Origin: Alistipes senegalensis
GTDB taxonomy: Bacteria > Bacteroidota > Bacteroidia > Bacteroidales > Rikenellaceae
Length of the DNA: 63,763 nt
Assembly (NCBI GenBank): GCA_023665825.1
Contig: JAMPDE010000002.1
Location: 342,557-406,319, forward strand
Direction of reading: 5' to 3'
Of the stretch, positions 47,386 through 56,343 are shown piece by piece; position 1 is the stretch's first letter, and every line of letters starts with the position of its first letter. Made by a program: the position numbers and the translations under genes. The notes under the pieces were generated by a model that was not told the DNA's origin, ran no database searches, and saw only the letters and a program-made list of their open reading frames with translations.

Positions 47386-47487
47386 ATGGGCGGTATCATT
47401 ATGATGTTATCTATTTGTGTATTTGCCGGAGGGGTATACGTTTATACCAAAACACCGAAAGGCAAAAAATGGATGAGTGAACATTGA
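47386..47487 (+). CDS. 33-residue single-helix membrane peptide
   Basis: This short frame was not listed among long open frames but has a strong Shine-Dalgarno (AAGGAGGAA) 6 bases before the ATG, which is rare in this window. It encodes a peptide with one hydrophobic helix (GGIIMMLSICVFAGGVYVY) and a basic tail TPKGKKWMSEH. It follows the 66-residue gene by two bases and precedes a perfect terminator. Co-expression with the upstream gene is likely. The function is unknown. Confidence 0.6.
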   Translation: MGGIIMMLSICVFAGGVYVYTKTPKGKKWMSEH

Positions 47488-47513
47488 CCCCCTCCCTCAC
47501 GGGTTCGGTATTG

Positions 47514-47544
47514 CGCAGCCCGCGACTTTCTGTCGCGGGCTGCG
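47514..47544 (+). terminator. terminator after the small membrane-protein cassette
   Basis: A perfect 13-bp GC-rich stem (47514-47526 with 47532-47544) closes on TTTCT and is followed by TTCGTTTTG. It isolates the cassette from the GH28 gene. Confidence 0.85.
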
Positions 47545-47677
47545 TTCGTTTTGTGTTTGGACTTTCGAGGGGGAGCATAGACACTCTTTTTTCCGTCCGC
47601 CGTGCTTTGCGGCCGATTTTTGACGAAAATTACATCGTTTGTGATAAAAAATCCGATTCCGATTCTTGCGATTTCGT

Positions 47678-47685
47678 TATTTTTG
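47678..47685 (+). promoter_or_regulatory. -7 element before GH28
   Basis: TATTTTTG matches TAnnTTTG, 43 bases before the GH28 start. No good -33 motif is seen, similar to the susC promoter, which suggests activator dependence. Confidence 0.55.
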
Positions 47686-47728
47686 TATTCGGAAAATCGA
47701 AAATAACCTAATTCGACCGTATAATTTT

Positions 47729-49423
47729 ATGAATTTGAAACTGCATTCCGTTGCGTCGGCTGCTGTCGCCGCCTGCGCTGCGTTCGCGCTCTCCGTTTGT
47801 TGCGGCGGGTGTTGCTCCGATGCCGTAGCGTCGGAAAATCTGCCTTTCGACATGCCTTCCGTGCCGCGTCCGGCGATTCCGAACCGCACGGTCAATATCT
47901 TGGACTACGGTGCCGTACCCGACGGTGCGACGCTGTGCACCGATGCTTTCGCCGCTGCGATCGACGCGCTGACGAAGCAGGGCGGCGGCCGGGTCATCGT
48001 GCCGGCCGGCGTGTGGTATACGGGGCCTATTGTGCTGAAAGACAACATTGATCTGCACTTGGAACAAAGCGCGTTGATTTTTTTCAGCGACGATAAATCC
48101 CTCTACCCGCTGACGCAGATCACCTTCGAGGGGCTCAATACGTGGCGTTGCCAGTCGCCGGTTTCGGCTGTCGGCGCCAAAAACGTCGCTATCACCGGTC
48201 AGGGCGTCATCGACGGCAACGGTGCCGCATGGCGCGCACTGAAAAAGGACAAGGTGACCGCCCGCAAATGGGCCAACCAGCTCAAACTCGGCGGCATCGT
48301 GTCGGATGACGGTCGCACGTGGTATCCCTCCGAGAGCTTCAAGCGGGGCGCGACGGGCGGTGCCGACCAGAACGTCTCGACGTGGGCCAAGACCCGCGAG
48401 GATTTCGAGACGATGCGCGATTTCCTGCGTCCTGTGATGATCGCCATCCACCACTGCGAAAACGTGCTGTTGGAGGGCGTCACGTTCCAGAACTCGCCTT
48501 GCTGGAACATCCACCCCGCCATGTGCACCAATCTGATTGTCAAAGATATTACGGTGCGCTGTCCCGATTATGCCCAGAACGGCGACGGCATCGATATCGA
48601 ATCGTGCAAAAATGTCGTCGTGACTGGTTCGAGCTTCGACGTGGGCGATGACGGTATCTGCATCAAGAGCGGTAAGGACAAGGCCGGGCGCGAGCGCGGC
48701 ATCCCGTGCGAAAATATCATCGTCGACAACTGCATCGTCTTTCACGGACACGGCGGTTTCGTCGTCGGCAGCGAGATGTCGGGCGGCGTGAAGAACGTCA
48801 ACGTGACGAACTGCATCTTCTCCGGCACCGACGTCGGCTTGCGCTTCAAGTCGACGCGCGGACGCGGCGGCGTGGTGGAGAACATCTATATCGACAACAT
48901 TTCGATGTGCAACATCGCGCAGGAAGCCTTGCTGTTCGACCTGTTCTACGGCGGCAAGTCCGCTTCCGAAGCCTTCGCCGCCGGCGAGAATGCCGAGCCG
49001 ACCGACTTGGCGCTGAAACCGGTCGACGAAACGACGCCCGCTTTCCGCGATATTCACATCAGCAACGTATGGTGCCGCGGTGCCCGTCGCGCGATGTACT
49101 TCAACGGCCTGCCCGAGATGAATGTTGAGCGCGTTACGGTCGAAAATGCCCGCATCTACGCCCAGACCGGCGCACAAATCAACGAATCGACGGCGGTGCT
49201 TCTGCGCGACGTGCAGGTGATTCCCGAACAGGGCCCCGCACTGATCGTCAACAACGTGAAAGAGCTCACGGTGGAGAATTTCACCTGCCCCGACGGGTTG
49301 GAGTGCGCGATGACCGTAACCGGTAGCCGCAACCGCGACGTGCGGGTGCAGTCGCCGCAGATTTCCGCCGCAAATTCGCAGCTCTCGAAAGGAGCGGCAT
49401 CGGCGGTAACGATCGAAAAATAA
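47729..49423 (+). CDS. GH28 polygalacturonase
   Basis: The 564-residue secreted enzyme hydrolyses homogalacturonan. A signal peptide with a cysteine-rich end (CCGGCC) could make it a lipoprotein. The GH28 landmarks are NILDYGAVPDG near residue 56, NGDGIDIESCKN near residue 285, SFDVGDDGICIKSG with the paired Asp near residue 305, GHGGFVVGSEMSGG near residue 345, and RFKSTRGRGG (usually RIK). I start at ATG 47729 because it opens the signal peptide. The PL1 gene follows after 33 bases with no promoter in between, so they share a transcript. Confidence 0.94.
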   Translation: MNLKLHSVASAAVAACAAFALSVCCGGCCSDAVASENLPFDMPSVPRPAIPNRTVNILDYGAVPDGATLCTDAFAAAIDALTKQGGGRVIVPAGVWYTGPIVLKDNIDLHLEQSALIFFSDDKSLYPLTQITFEGLNTWRCQSPVSAVGAKNVAITGQGVIDGNGAAWRALKKDKVTARKWANQLKLGGIVSDDGRTWYPSESFKRGATGGADQNVSTWAKTREDFETMRDFLRPVMIAIHHCENVLLEGVTFQNSPCWNIHPAMCTNLIVKDITVRCPDYAQNGDGIDIESCKNVVVTGSSFDVGDDGICIKSGKDKAGRERGIPCENIIVDNCIVFHGHGGFVVGSEMSGGVKNVNVTNCIFSGTDVGLRFKSTRGRGGVVENIYIDNISMCNIAQEALLFDLFYGGKSASEAFAAGENAEPTDLALKPVDETTPAFRDIHISNVWCRGARRAMYFNGLPEMNVERVTVENARIYAQTGAQINESTAVLLRDVQVIPEQGPALIVNNVKELTVENFTCPDGLECAMTVTGSRNRDVRVQSPQISAANSQLSKGAASAVTIEK

Positions 49424-49456
49424 CCGAAACAACCAACATCAACCTAATACTCGACT

Positions 49457-51751
49457 ATGAAAAAAATTCTGTTTTACTCTTTCGTATCGTTGTGTTCGCT
49501 GCTCGGCGGTATCGCCTGCTCGGACGACGATACGGATGCCCGTGCCGCACTGCCCGCACCGACCGACGTGCGTTTGCTCAATCGCACGGAAAGTTCGCTG
49601 ATTTATGCTTGGGCCGATGTGGACGGCGCTACGGCGTACACCTGCCGTTTGCAGGACAACAAGGGGACGATTCTGCGTATTCAGGAAGTCACCGAACCGA
49701 CCATCGAATTCACCGGCCTGACCAACGGAGCAGTTTATGCTTTTTCGGTCTGCACTTCGTACAAGGGTGCAGGGCCGATTTCGGCCTATACCGAGCCGGT
49801 CGAGGGCGTGCCGGGCGAAGCGATGCCTGCGCTGCCCGCTCCCGTGCCGAGCTTGAAAAACAGCATGCCCACGACGCTGGAATTGGAATGGGAGCCGGTG
49901 GAATACGCCGACGCTTACGAATACCAGTTGCTTCACGGGACGGAAGTGGTCGCGCGTGACCGAATCGAGGCCCCGAGCGTCCTCGTCAGCGATTTGATCA
50001 GCAACACGGAGTATACGTTCCGCGTGAAGGCGATCGTCAACGACGGCGAGCATTCCGATTCGGACTATTCGGCCGACTTGGTTGTGAAAACTCCTATGCG
50101 CGAGATTACCGATACGGGCATGTTCAAGTTTCCCAACAACGAAAAGGAGGACGGCATCGTGCGTGCGTTCCCGGGTGCCGAAGGAGCCGGTATGTACACG
50201 ACGGGCGGTCGCGGCGGCAAGGTGTTGCACGTTACCCGTCTGGACGATGACGAGAAAGAGGGTTCGCTGCGCTGGGCTATCAAGCAGTCGGGGGCCCGCA
50301 CGATCGTCTTCGACGTGGCCGGCTCGATCGAACTGAAGTCGACGCTGAAGATCGCTAACGGCAACGTCACGATCGCAGGTCAGACGGCTCCGGGCGACGG
50401 TATCTGCCTGAAAGGCTACGGCATGGAGGTCAACTCCGACAACGTGATTATCCGCTACCTGCGTGTTCGTCCGGGCGATGAGAACGGCGAAGACGGCACG
50501 GATGCCCTCGGCGGCCGCTACATGCAGAACATCATCGTCGACCACTGTTCGCTGTCGTGGTCTACGGACGAATGCGTCTCGTTCTACGTCAACCGCAACA
50601 TGACCTTGCAGTGGTGCCTCATCTACGAGTCGCTGCGCAACGGCGGTCACGGTAAGGGTTCGCACGGCTACGGCGGCATTTGGGGCGGTGCTCCGGCCTC
50701 GTTCCACCACAACATCTTGGCCCACCACGATTCGCGCAACCCGCGTCTGGACAGCCCCGAGCAGTATGCCGACGGCCCGACGCCCGGAGCTACGGCCAAG
50801 GCCAAGGGAATCAAGATTGCCGACCGCCTTCTGGATTTCCGCAACAACGTGGTTTACAACTTCTGCAACTTCCCCGCTTACGGCGGCGTCGGCATCTCGA
50901 TGAACTTCGTGGGCAACTGCTACAAGTGGGGCCCCGCCTCGGTCAAGGGTTGCGGCCCGAGCTACAAGGACGGCAAAGAGTCGGACAACAAGATTTGCAA
51001 ACGCCTCTATTTCTGCTCGCTGGATACCTACTACGACGGCAATAAAGTGAGCGAGACGCCTCAGAAGTTCGTATCGGGCAATCCGACCATCTATCACGGC
51101 AACACCAACAAGCTCGACACGTCGGTGGAGAACCCCCAGACGGGTGTCGATGTTTCGTCGGACAACGTGAAGGGCTTTGTGAAAGGTACGGAAAGTGGTG
51201 CGAACGGCAGTTGCCCCTTCGCTCCGGTTTGGAAATCGGCGCCGCTTCCGGTGCGCACCTCCGACGGTGAAGTTTGCGACGTGACGACCCATACGGCCGA
51301 GGCTGCCATGAACGCCATGGTACAGTATTGCGGTGTGGTGCGCTATGTCGGCAATAAATATTGCCACGACACGGCCGACACGCGCGTGCTGGAAGACGTC
51401 AAGAACGGTACGGGCACTTCGGGTGAGAACTCCACAGACCAGATCACGACGGCCAGCGGTGCCCTCTACAAGCGCAGCTGGTACGGCATCATCGATTCGC
51501 AGAAGGACAAGGGCGGCTATCCGAAGCTCGAGGCTACCAAAGATGAGCTTTCCCGCGTGAAGGACTCGGACGGCGACGGCATGCCCGACTGGTTCGAGGA
51601 CAAGGCCGGATTGGACAAAAACAACCCCAAAGATGCCAACGAATACAATTTCGATACGCGCTATACCAACTTGGAGATGTATCTTCACTATCTGGTGCAG
51701 GACATCACGGTGGCACAGGTCGATGGCGGTACGTACACTTCGCTGAATTGA
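49457..51751 (+). CDS. surface pectate lyase (PL1) with FnIII domains
   Basis: The 764-residue lipoprotein has Cys21 in GGIAC followed by SDDDTD, a surface-export tag. Two FnIII domains cover roughly residues 30-215. A PL1-type parallel beta-helix starts at AFPGAEGAGMYTTGGRGGKV near residue 237 and continues through GSLRWAIKQSGARTIVFDVA, TIAGQTAPGDGI, and NIIVDHCSLSWSTDECVSFY. The tail has a calcium-type DSDGDGMPDWFED near residue 700. It should cut demethylated pectin at the surface and feed SusCD. It is the last gene of the locus; a terminator follows. Confidence 0.93.
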   Translation: MKKILFYSFVSLCSLLGGIACSDDDTDARAALPAPTDVRLLNRTESSLIYAWADVDGATAYTCRLQDNKGTILRIQEVTEPTIEFTGLTNGAVYAFSVCTSYKGAGPISAYTEPVEGVPGEAMPALPAPVPSLKNSMPTTLELEWEPVEYADAYEYQLLHGTEVVARDRIEAPSVLVSDLISNTEYTFRVKAIVNDGEHSDSDYSADLVVKTPMREITDTGMFKFPNNEKEDGIVRAFPGAEGAGMYTTGGRGGKVLHVTRLDDDEKEGSLRWAIKQSGARTIVFDVAGSIELKSTLKIANGNVTIAGQTAPGDGICLKGYGMEVNSDNVIIRYLRVRPGDENGEDGTDALGGRYMQNIIVDHCSLSWSTDECVSFYVNRNMTLQWCLIYESLRNGGHGKGSHGYGGIWGGAPASFHHNILAHHDSRNPRLDSPEQYADGPTPGATAKAKGIKIADRLLDFRNNVVYNFCNFPAYGGVGISMNFVGNCYKWGPASVKGCGPSYKDGKESDNKICKRLYFCSLDTYYDGNKVSETPQKFVSGNPTIYHGNTNKLDTSVENPQTGVDVSSDNVKGFVKGTESGANGSCPFAPVWKSAPLPVRTSDGEVCDVTTHTAEAAMNAMVQYCGVVRYVGNKYCHDTADTRVLEDVKNGTGTSGENSTDQITTASGALYKRSWYGIIDSQKDKGGYPKLEATKDELSRVKDSDGDGMPDWFEDKAGLDKNNPKDANEYNFDTRYTNLEMYLHYLVQDITVAQVDGGTYTSLN

Positions 51752-51822
51752 TTTCGGATTTCGGTTGCGGCGGATTTCGGCGGAAGCCGTAAATCGGCTG
51801 CGACGGCTGAAAATCGTTTTGT

Positions 51823-51857
51823 CGGCGGCGGGCCTTTGCGGGCCTGCCGCCGGTTTT
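51823..51857 (+). terminator. terminator of the pectin locus
   Basis: A 12-bp stem (51823-51834 with 51841-51852, one wobble) with a TTTGCG loop is followed by GGTTTTATT. Confidence 0.8.
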
Positions 51858-51911
51858 ATTTCCGGTTACGGTGCGGATTCGCCTGTTTTTTGTATATCAT
51901 TGTTCGATTTA

Positions 51912-51948
51912 CTATCTTTGACTTGGTCGAAGATACTTCCGCTCGGCA
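51912..51948 (+). repeat. intergenic hairpin repeat, copy B
   Basis: A 10-bp stem (51913-51922 with 51926-51935, one T-G wobble) starts with TATCTTTG and is followed by TTCCGCTCGGCA. It matches copy A at 27084-27120 in sequence and fold; the pair G93-C99 of copy A is replaced by A-T here, conserving the stem. Confidence 0.65.
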
Positions 51949-52025
51949 AACTGCAAGCGAACGGTCGGAAGCGAAGATGACGCTCTGAACCGTAAAACGG
52001 TCTGCCGCGCTAATAAAAAAATTCG

Positions 52026-52033
52026 TATCTTTG
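52026..52033 (+). promoter_or_regulatory. -7 element of the suf operon
   Basis: TATCTTTG is a perfect TAnnTTTG, 20 bases before the sufB ATG. The only -33 candidate is TCTG at 52001-52004 (21-base spacer). The leader would be about 12-15 bases. Confidence 0.65.
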
Positions 52034-52052
52034 TACGATTATTTCGCTGGAA

Positions 52053-53498
52053 ATGGCCGAAAACCAAAATGAACTGCTCGAAACCTTACGGGAGCAGGAG
52101 TATAAATACGGATTCACGACCGACATCGAGACCGAAACCATCGGCAAAGGGCTTTCGGAAGAGGTCGTGCGTCTGATTTCCGCCAAAAAAGGAGAGCCGG
52201 ACTGGATGACCGAACGGCGTTTGGCGGCCTATCGCCATTGGCTGACGCTGACGCCGCCGACGTGGGCCCACTTGCAGATTCCGCCGATCGACTTTCAGGA
52301 TATTATCTATTATGCCGCGCCCAAGCAGCCGAAAACCGGTGGGACGGTCGACGACATCGACCCTGAACTGAAACGGACGTTCGACAAGCTGGGTATTCCG
52401 TTGGAGGAGCAGCTCGCGCTGTCGGGCGTCGCGGTCGATGCCGTGATGGACTCGGTTTCCGTCAAAACCACCTTCAAGCAGACCCTCGCCGAAAAGGGCA
52501 TCGTCTTCTGCTCGATTTCCGAAGCCCTGCGCGATTATCCCGAGCTGGTGAAAAAATATCTCGGCAGCGTCGTGCCGCATACCGATAATTTCTATGCGGC
52601 GCTCAATGCGGCTGTCTTTTCCGACGGGTCGTTCTGCTACATCCCCAAAGGCGTCAGGTGCCCGATGGAGTTGTCGACCTATTTCCGCATCAACGCCGCC
52701 GGCACGGGCCAGTTCGAACGGACGCTCATCGTCGCCGATGAGGGAGCCTATGTCAGCTATTTGGAGGGTTGCACCGCACCGCGACGCGACGAAAACCAGT
52801 TGCATGCGGCCGTCGTCGAAATCGTCGTCGAACGCGACGCCGAAGTGAAATACTCCACCGTGCAGAACTGGTATCCGGGCGACAAGGAGGGCAAGGGCGG
52901 CATCTACAATTTCGTGACGAAACGCGGCATCTGCCGTGAGAACGCCCGGCTGTCGTGGACGCAGGTCGAGACCGGTTCGGCCATTACGTGGAAATATCCG
53001 AGCTGCATCCTCGCCGGAGACAATTCGGTCGGGGAGTTCTACTCGGTGGCGATGACCAACAATTTCCAGCAGGCCGATACGGGTACGAAGATGATCCACA
53101 TCGGCCGCAACACGCGCAGCCGCATCGTGTCGAAAGGAATTTCGGCGGGCCGCAGCCAGAACGCCTATCGCGGGCTAGTGCGCGTGGGCAAGGGGGCCGA
53201 GAACGCCCGCAATTTCTCGCAGTGCGATTCGCTGCTCATCGGCGACAAGTGCGGAGCCCATACGTTCCCCGAATTGGACGTGCGCAACCGTTCGGCGGTG
53301 GTCGAGCACGAAGCCACGACTTCCAAAATTTCGGACGACCAGCTGTTCTACTGCAACCAGCGCGGCCTTTCGACCGAAGATGCCGTCGGGCTCATCGTCA
53401 ACGGTTATGCCCGCGAGGTGCTGGCCAAGCTGCCGATGGAATTCGCCGTCGAGGCGCAGAAACTGCTGGCCTTGCAGTTGGAGGGGAGCGTCGGATAG
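52053..53498 (+). CDS. sufB: Fe-S cluster assembly protein SufB
   Basis: The 481-residue scaffold component of the SUF system assembles iron-sulfur clusters on the SufBC2D complex. The sequence shows the SufB-specific segments [56 protein letters not shown] and the C-terminal [20 protein letters not shown] (conserved cysteine-containing region at [17 protein letters not shown]). The length is standard. It heads a sufBCDS operon with a promoter just upstream. Confidence 0.98.
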   Translation: MAENQNELLETLREQEYKYGFTTDIETETIGKGLSEEVVRLISAKKGEPDWMTERRLAAYRHWLTLTPPTWAHLQIPPIDFQDIIYYAAPKQPKTGGTVDDIDPELKRTFDKLGIPLEEQLALSGVAVDAVMDSVSVKTTFKQTLAEKGIVFCSISEALRDYPELVKKYLGSVVPHTDNFYAALNAAVFSDGSFCYIPKGVRCPMELSTYFRINAAGTGQFERTLIVADEGAYVSYLEGCTAPRRDENQLHAAVVEIVVERDAEVKYSTVQNWYPGDKEGKGGIYNFVTKRGICRENARLSWTQVETGSAITWKYPSCILAGDNSVGEFYSVAMTNNFQQADTGTKMIHIGRNTRSRIVSKGISAGRSQNAYRGLVRVGKGAENARNFSQCDSLLIGDKCGAHTFPELDVRNRSAVVEHEATTSKISDDQLFYCNQRGLSTEDAVGLIVNGYAREVLAKLPMEFAVEAQKLLALQLEGSVG

Positions 53499-53524
53499 GA
53501 ATTAGAATAATAGGATTGGATGAT

Positions 53525-54277
53525 ATGTTGAGCGTTAAAAATCTGCATGCGTCGGTCGACGGCAAGGAGATTCTGCGGGGCATCGACCTCGAAGTCCGCG
53601 CCGGCGAGGTGCATGCCATCATGGGTCCCAACGGTTCGGGCAAATCGACGTTGGCTTCGGTGCTGGCCGGTAACGAGAAATTCACCGTCACCGAAGGTTC
53701 GGCGACCTTTCTCGGGCACGATCTGCTGGCCATGTCCATCGAAGACCGTGCGCGGCTCGGGTTGTTTCTCGGGTTCCAGTATCCGGTCGAGATTCCGGGC
53801 GTCACGATGGCCAACTTCATGAAACTGGCCGTCAACGAACAGCGCAAATATCGCGGCGAGGAGCCGCTTTCGGCGGCCGAATTCCTGCGCTTGATGCGCG
53901 AGAAGAGCGCGGTCGTCGAATTGTCGTCGAAACTCACTTCGCGGGCCGTCAACGAGGGGTTCTCGGGCGGCGAGAAGAAGAAGAACGAGATATTCCAGAT
54001 GGCGATGCTCGACCCGAAACTGGCCATTTTGGATGAAACCGATTCGGGACTGGACATCGACGCCCTGCGCATCGTCGCTACCGGCGTCACGAAGCTCCAC
54101 ACGCCGCAGAATGCGACCGTCGTCATCACGCACTACCAGCGGCTGCTGGATTACATCGTGCCCGACGTGGTGCATGTGCTCTACAAGGGCCGCATCATCT
54201 ACACGGGCGACAAGACGCTGGCCCTGCGGCTCGAAAAGGAAGGTTACGACTGGCTCATAAACGATTACGCCGAATGA
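53525..54277 (+). CDS. sufC: Fe-S cluster assembly ATPase SufC
   Basis: The 250-residue ABC-type ATPase powers the SUF scaffold. Walker A is GPNGSGKST near residue 34, the signature is FSGGEKKKNEIFQM near residue 143, and Walker B is LAILDETDSGLDID near residue 165; the EKKKNE extension of the signature is characteristic of SufC. I start at ATG 53525, 26 bases after sufB. The stop overlaps the sufD ATG by four bases. Confidence 0.97.
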   Translation: MLSVKNLHASVDGKEILRGIDLEVRAGEVHAIMGPNGSGKSTLASVLAGNEKFTVTEGSATFLGHDLLAMSIEDRARLGLFLGFQYPVEIPGVTMANFMKLAVNEQRKYRGEEPLSAAEFLRLMREKSAVVELSSKLTSRAVNEGFSGGEKKKNEIFQMAMLDPKLAILDETDSGLDIDALRIVATGVTKLHTPQNATVVITHYQRLLDYIVPDVVHVLYKGRIIYTGDKTLALRLEKEGYDWLINDYAE

Positions 54278-55107
54278 CGACCCGTTTGGACGACATATTG
54301 GCCGGGTTCCGCCCTTGCGAGGGCGCGCGCATGACGGTCGACCGCGAGGAGCCGACGCCGTTCGTGGCGGTCGACCCTGCGGCGGCGTTGGAAGTCGACG
54401 TGGCGGCCGGTGCGTCGGCGCAGCTGGTCGTCGTGCATCGCGAACCAGCCGACGTGCCCGTGAACCTGCGGATCCGGTTGCAGGAGGCGGCGCGGTTGAC
54501 CTTGACGGAGGTGTTTTTCGCTCCGGCGAAGGTCGAAGTGAATCTGACGCAGGCCGCAGGCAGCGCGAGCCGCATCACGGCTTTGCAGTTCGCCGGTGCC
54601 GATGCGGCTTACCGGACGTCGCTCGACGGCGCGCACGCCGAAAGCGTGTTGCACGGGCTGTTCATCGTCGGCGGCGAGGAGCATTGCTCCGTGTCGCTGC
54701 ATACGGCGCACAACGTGGCCGACTGCCGGAGCGAATCGTGCGTGAAAGGGGTTGCCGGCGGCCGTGCGACAGGTCGTTTCGGGGGGCTGGTCTATGTCGC
54801 GCCCGACGCCCAGCGCACCGATGCCGTGCAGCAGAGCCGCAACGTGCTGTTGAGCGACGCGGCGCGTATCGACGCGCTGCCCCAATTGGAAATTTACGCC
54901 GACGACGTGAAGTGTTCGCACGGCGCGACAGTGGGGCGGATGGACGACGAGGCCGTGCTCTACATGCGTCAGCGCGGATTGAGCGAAGCGGCGGCTCGCC
55001 GTTTGCAGATCGAGGGATTCGCGGCCGACGTCGTGCGGCATTGCGGCATCGAGCCGCTGTGCGACCGGCTGATGACGGCCGTCGCCGAAAAAATGGAGCG
55101 GTTGTAA
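54274..55107 (+). CDS. sufD: Fe-S cluster assembly protein SufD, short form
   Basis: The 277-residue protein is the SufB paralogue of the SufBC2D scaffold. The C-terminal core is recognisable by LEIYADDVKCSHGATVGRMD, a SufD hallmark with the conserved histidine and cysteine, followed by YMRQRGLSEAAARRL. It is much shorter than the roughly 430-residue enterobacterial SufD and lacks most of the N-terminal helical domain; the beta-helix part is also compact. The start overlaps sufC and the stop abuts sufS, so the frame is intact rather than truncated. Confidence 0.93.
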   Translation: MTTRLDDILAGFRPCEGARMTVDREEPTPFVAVDPAAALEVDVAAGASAQLVVVHREPADVPVNLRIRLQEAARLTLTEVFFAPAKVEVNLTQAAGSASRITALQFAGADAAYRTSLDGAHAESVLHGLFIVGGEEHCSVSLHTAHNVADCRSESCVKGVAGGRATGRFGGLVYVAPDAQRTDAVQQSRNVLLSDAARIDALPQLEIYADDVKCSHGATVGRMDDEAVLYMRQRGLSEAAARRLQIEGFAADVVRHCGIEPLCDRLMTAVAEKMERL

Positions 55108-56325
55108 ATGTTTGACATCGAAAAAATACGAGCGGAGTTTCCGATTCTTGCGCGCAAGGTCTACGGACGGCCATTGGTCTACTTGGACAGCGGCGCGACG
55201 GCGCAGAAACCGGCGGCGGTCATCGAAACGGTCGACCGTCTGCACCGCGAACTGAACGGAAACATCCATCGCGGCGTGCACTTCCTCGCGGAGGAGGCTA
55301 CGACGCTTTACGAGGAAGCCCGCGCGCGCATCGCCGGCTTCATCGGGGCGGCCGAAAAGGAGGAAATCGTCTTCACGTCGGGGGCTACGGCGTCGCTCAA
55401 CGCGGTGGCCTATGCGTGGGGCGGGCGGTTCGTCCGGCCGGGCGACAATATCGTCGTCAGCGAGATGGAGCACCATTCGAACCTCGTGCCTTGGCAGATG
55501 CTGGCCGAACGGCAGGGCGCCGAATTGCGGATGCTGCCGTTCGACGATGCGGGGGCTCTATGTACCGACCTGCTGCCGTCGTTGTTGGACGACCGTACGC
55601 GTATCGTGGCCGTTACGCAGGCATCGAATACGCTCGGAACCCGTCCCGACCTGCGGCCGATCGTCGATGCGGCGCACGCCGTCGGGGCGGTGGTCGTGGT
55701 CGACGGTTGTCAGGGCGTGGTGCACGGCGGCGCGGATGTCCGCGCGCTGGACTGCGATTTCTATGCCTTTTCGGGACACAAACTCTACGGCCCGACCGGC
55801 ATCGGCGTGCTTTACGGCAAACGGGCTTTGTTGGAGGAGATGCCGCCGTTTCTCGGCGGCGGCGACATGGTCGACCGCGTTTCGTTCGCCCGCACGACCT
55901 ATGCGCCCGTGCCGCTGAAATTCGAGGCGGGTACGGCCAACTTTATCGGGGCGATCGGATTGGGCGAGGCCGTGCGGTTCGTGCGGCAGTTCGACCCGGC
56001 GGAGGTCGAGGGGCACGAGCAGGCATTGTTGCGGCATGCTACGGAGCGGCTTTCGGCGGTCGACGGCCTGCGTATCTACGGCTCGACGGCCGACAAGTGC
56101 GCGATCGTGTCGTTCAACGTCGAGGGGGTGCACGCCTATGACATAGGCATGATTCTCGACAAGCTCGGCATCGCCGTGCGCACCGGCCAGCATTGCGCCG
56201 AGCCGGTGATGACCCACTACGGCGTCACGGGCATGTGCCGTGCGTCGTTCGCGCTTTACAACACGCTCGCCGAAGCCGATGCTTTGGCCGACGGCGTCGC
56301 CCGCGCCGTGCGGATGCTGAAATAA
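55108..56325 (+). CDS. sufS: SufS-type cysteine desulfurase
   Basis: The 405-residue PLP enzyme takes sulfur from cysteine for cluster assembly. The PLP lysine is Lys225 in FSGHKLYGPTG, and the sulfur-accepting cysteine lies in VRTGQHCAEPVM near residue 360 (R-x-G-x-H-C, group II desulfurase). NIHRGVHFLAEEAT near residue 52 and MEHHSNLVPW near residue 120 are also typical. It begins directly after the sufD stop. No sufE or sufU gene adjoins it. Confidence 0.97.
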   Translation: MFDIEKIRAEFPILARKVYGRPLVYLDSGATAQKPAAVIETVDRLHRELNGNIHRGVHFLAEEATTLYEEARARIAGFIGAAEKEEIVFTSGATASLNAVAYAWGGRFVRPGDNIVVSEMEHHSNLVPWQMLAERQGAELRMLPFDDAGALCTDLLPSLLDDRTRIVAVTQASNTLGTRPDLRPIVDAAHAVGAVVVVDGCQGVVHGGADVRALDCDFYAFSGHKLYGPTGIGVLYGKRALLEEMPPFLGGGDMVDRVSFARTTYAPVPLKFEAGTANFIGAIGLGEAVRFVRQFDPAEVEGHEQALLRHATERLSAVDGLRIYGSTADKCAIVSFNVEGVHAYDIGMILDKLGIAVRTGQHCAEPVMTHYGVTGMCRASFALYNTLAEADALADGVARAVRMLK

Positions 56326-56343
56326 AATGAAGAAATACCTGCT

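Larger units (their letters stand above)
51752..52052. other. 301-base intergenic region before sufB
   Basis: No credible gene. It holds the terminator of the pectin locus (51823-51857), copy B of the hairpin repeat (51912-51948) and the sufB promoter (52026-52033). A 71-codon frame at 51765 overlaps all of these and is not a gene. Confidence 0.7.

Noticed and set aside
47484-47711. A 75-codon frame between the small cassette and GH28
   Set aside because: It spans a perfect terminator and the GH28 promoter and has no start signal.
51765-51980. A 71-codon frame before sufB
   Set aside because: It runs through a terminator and the hairpin repeat, which explain the sequence better.
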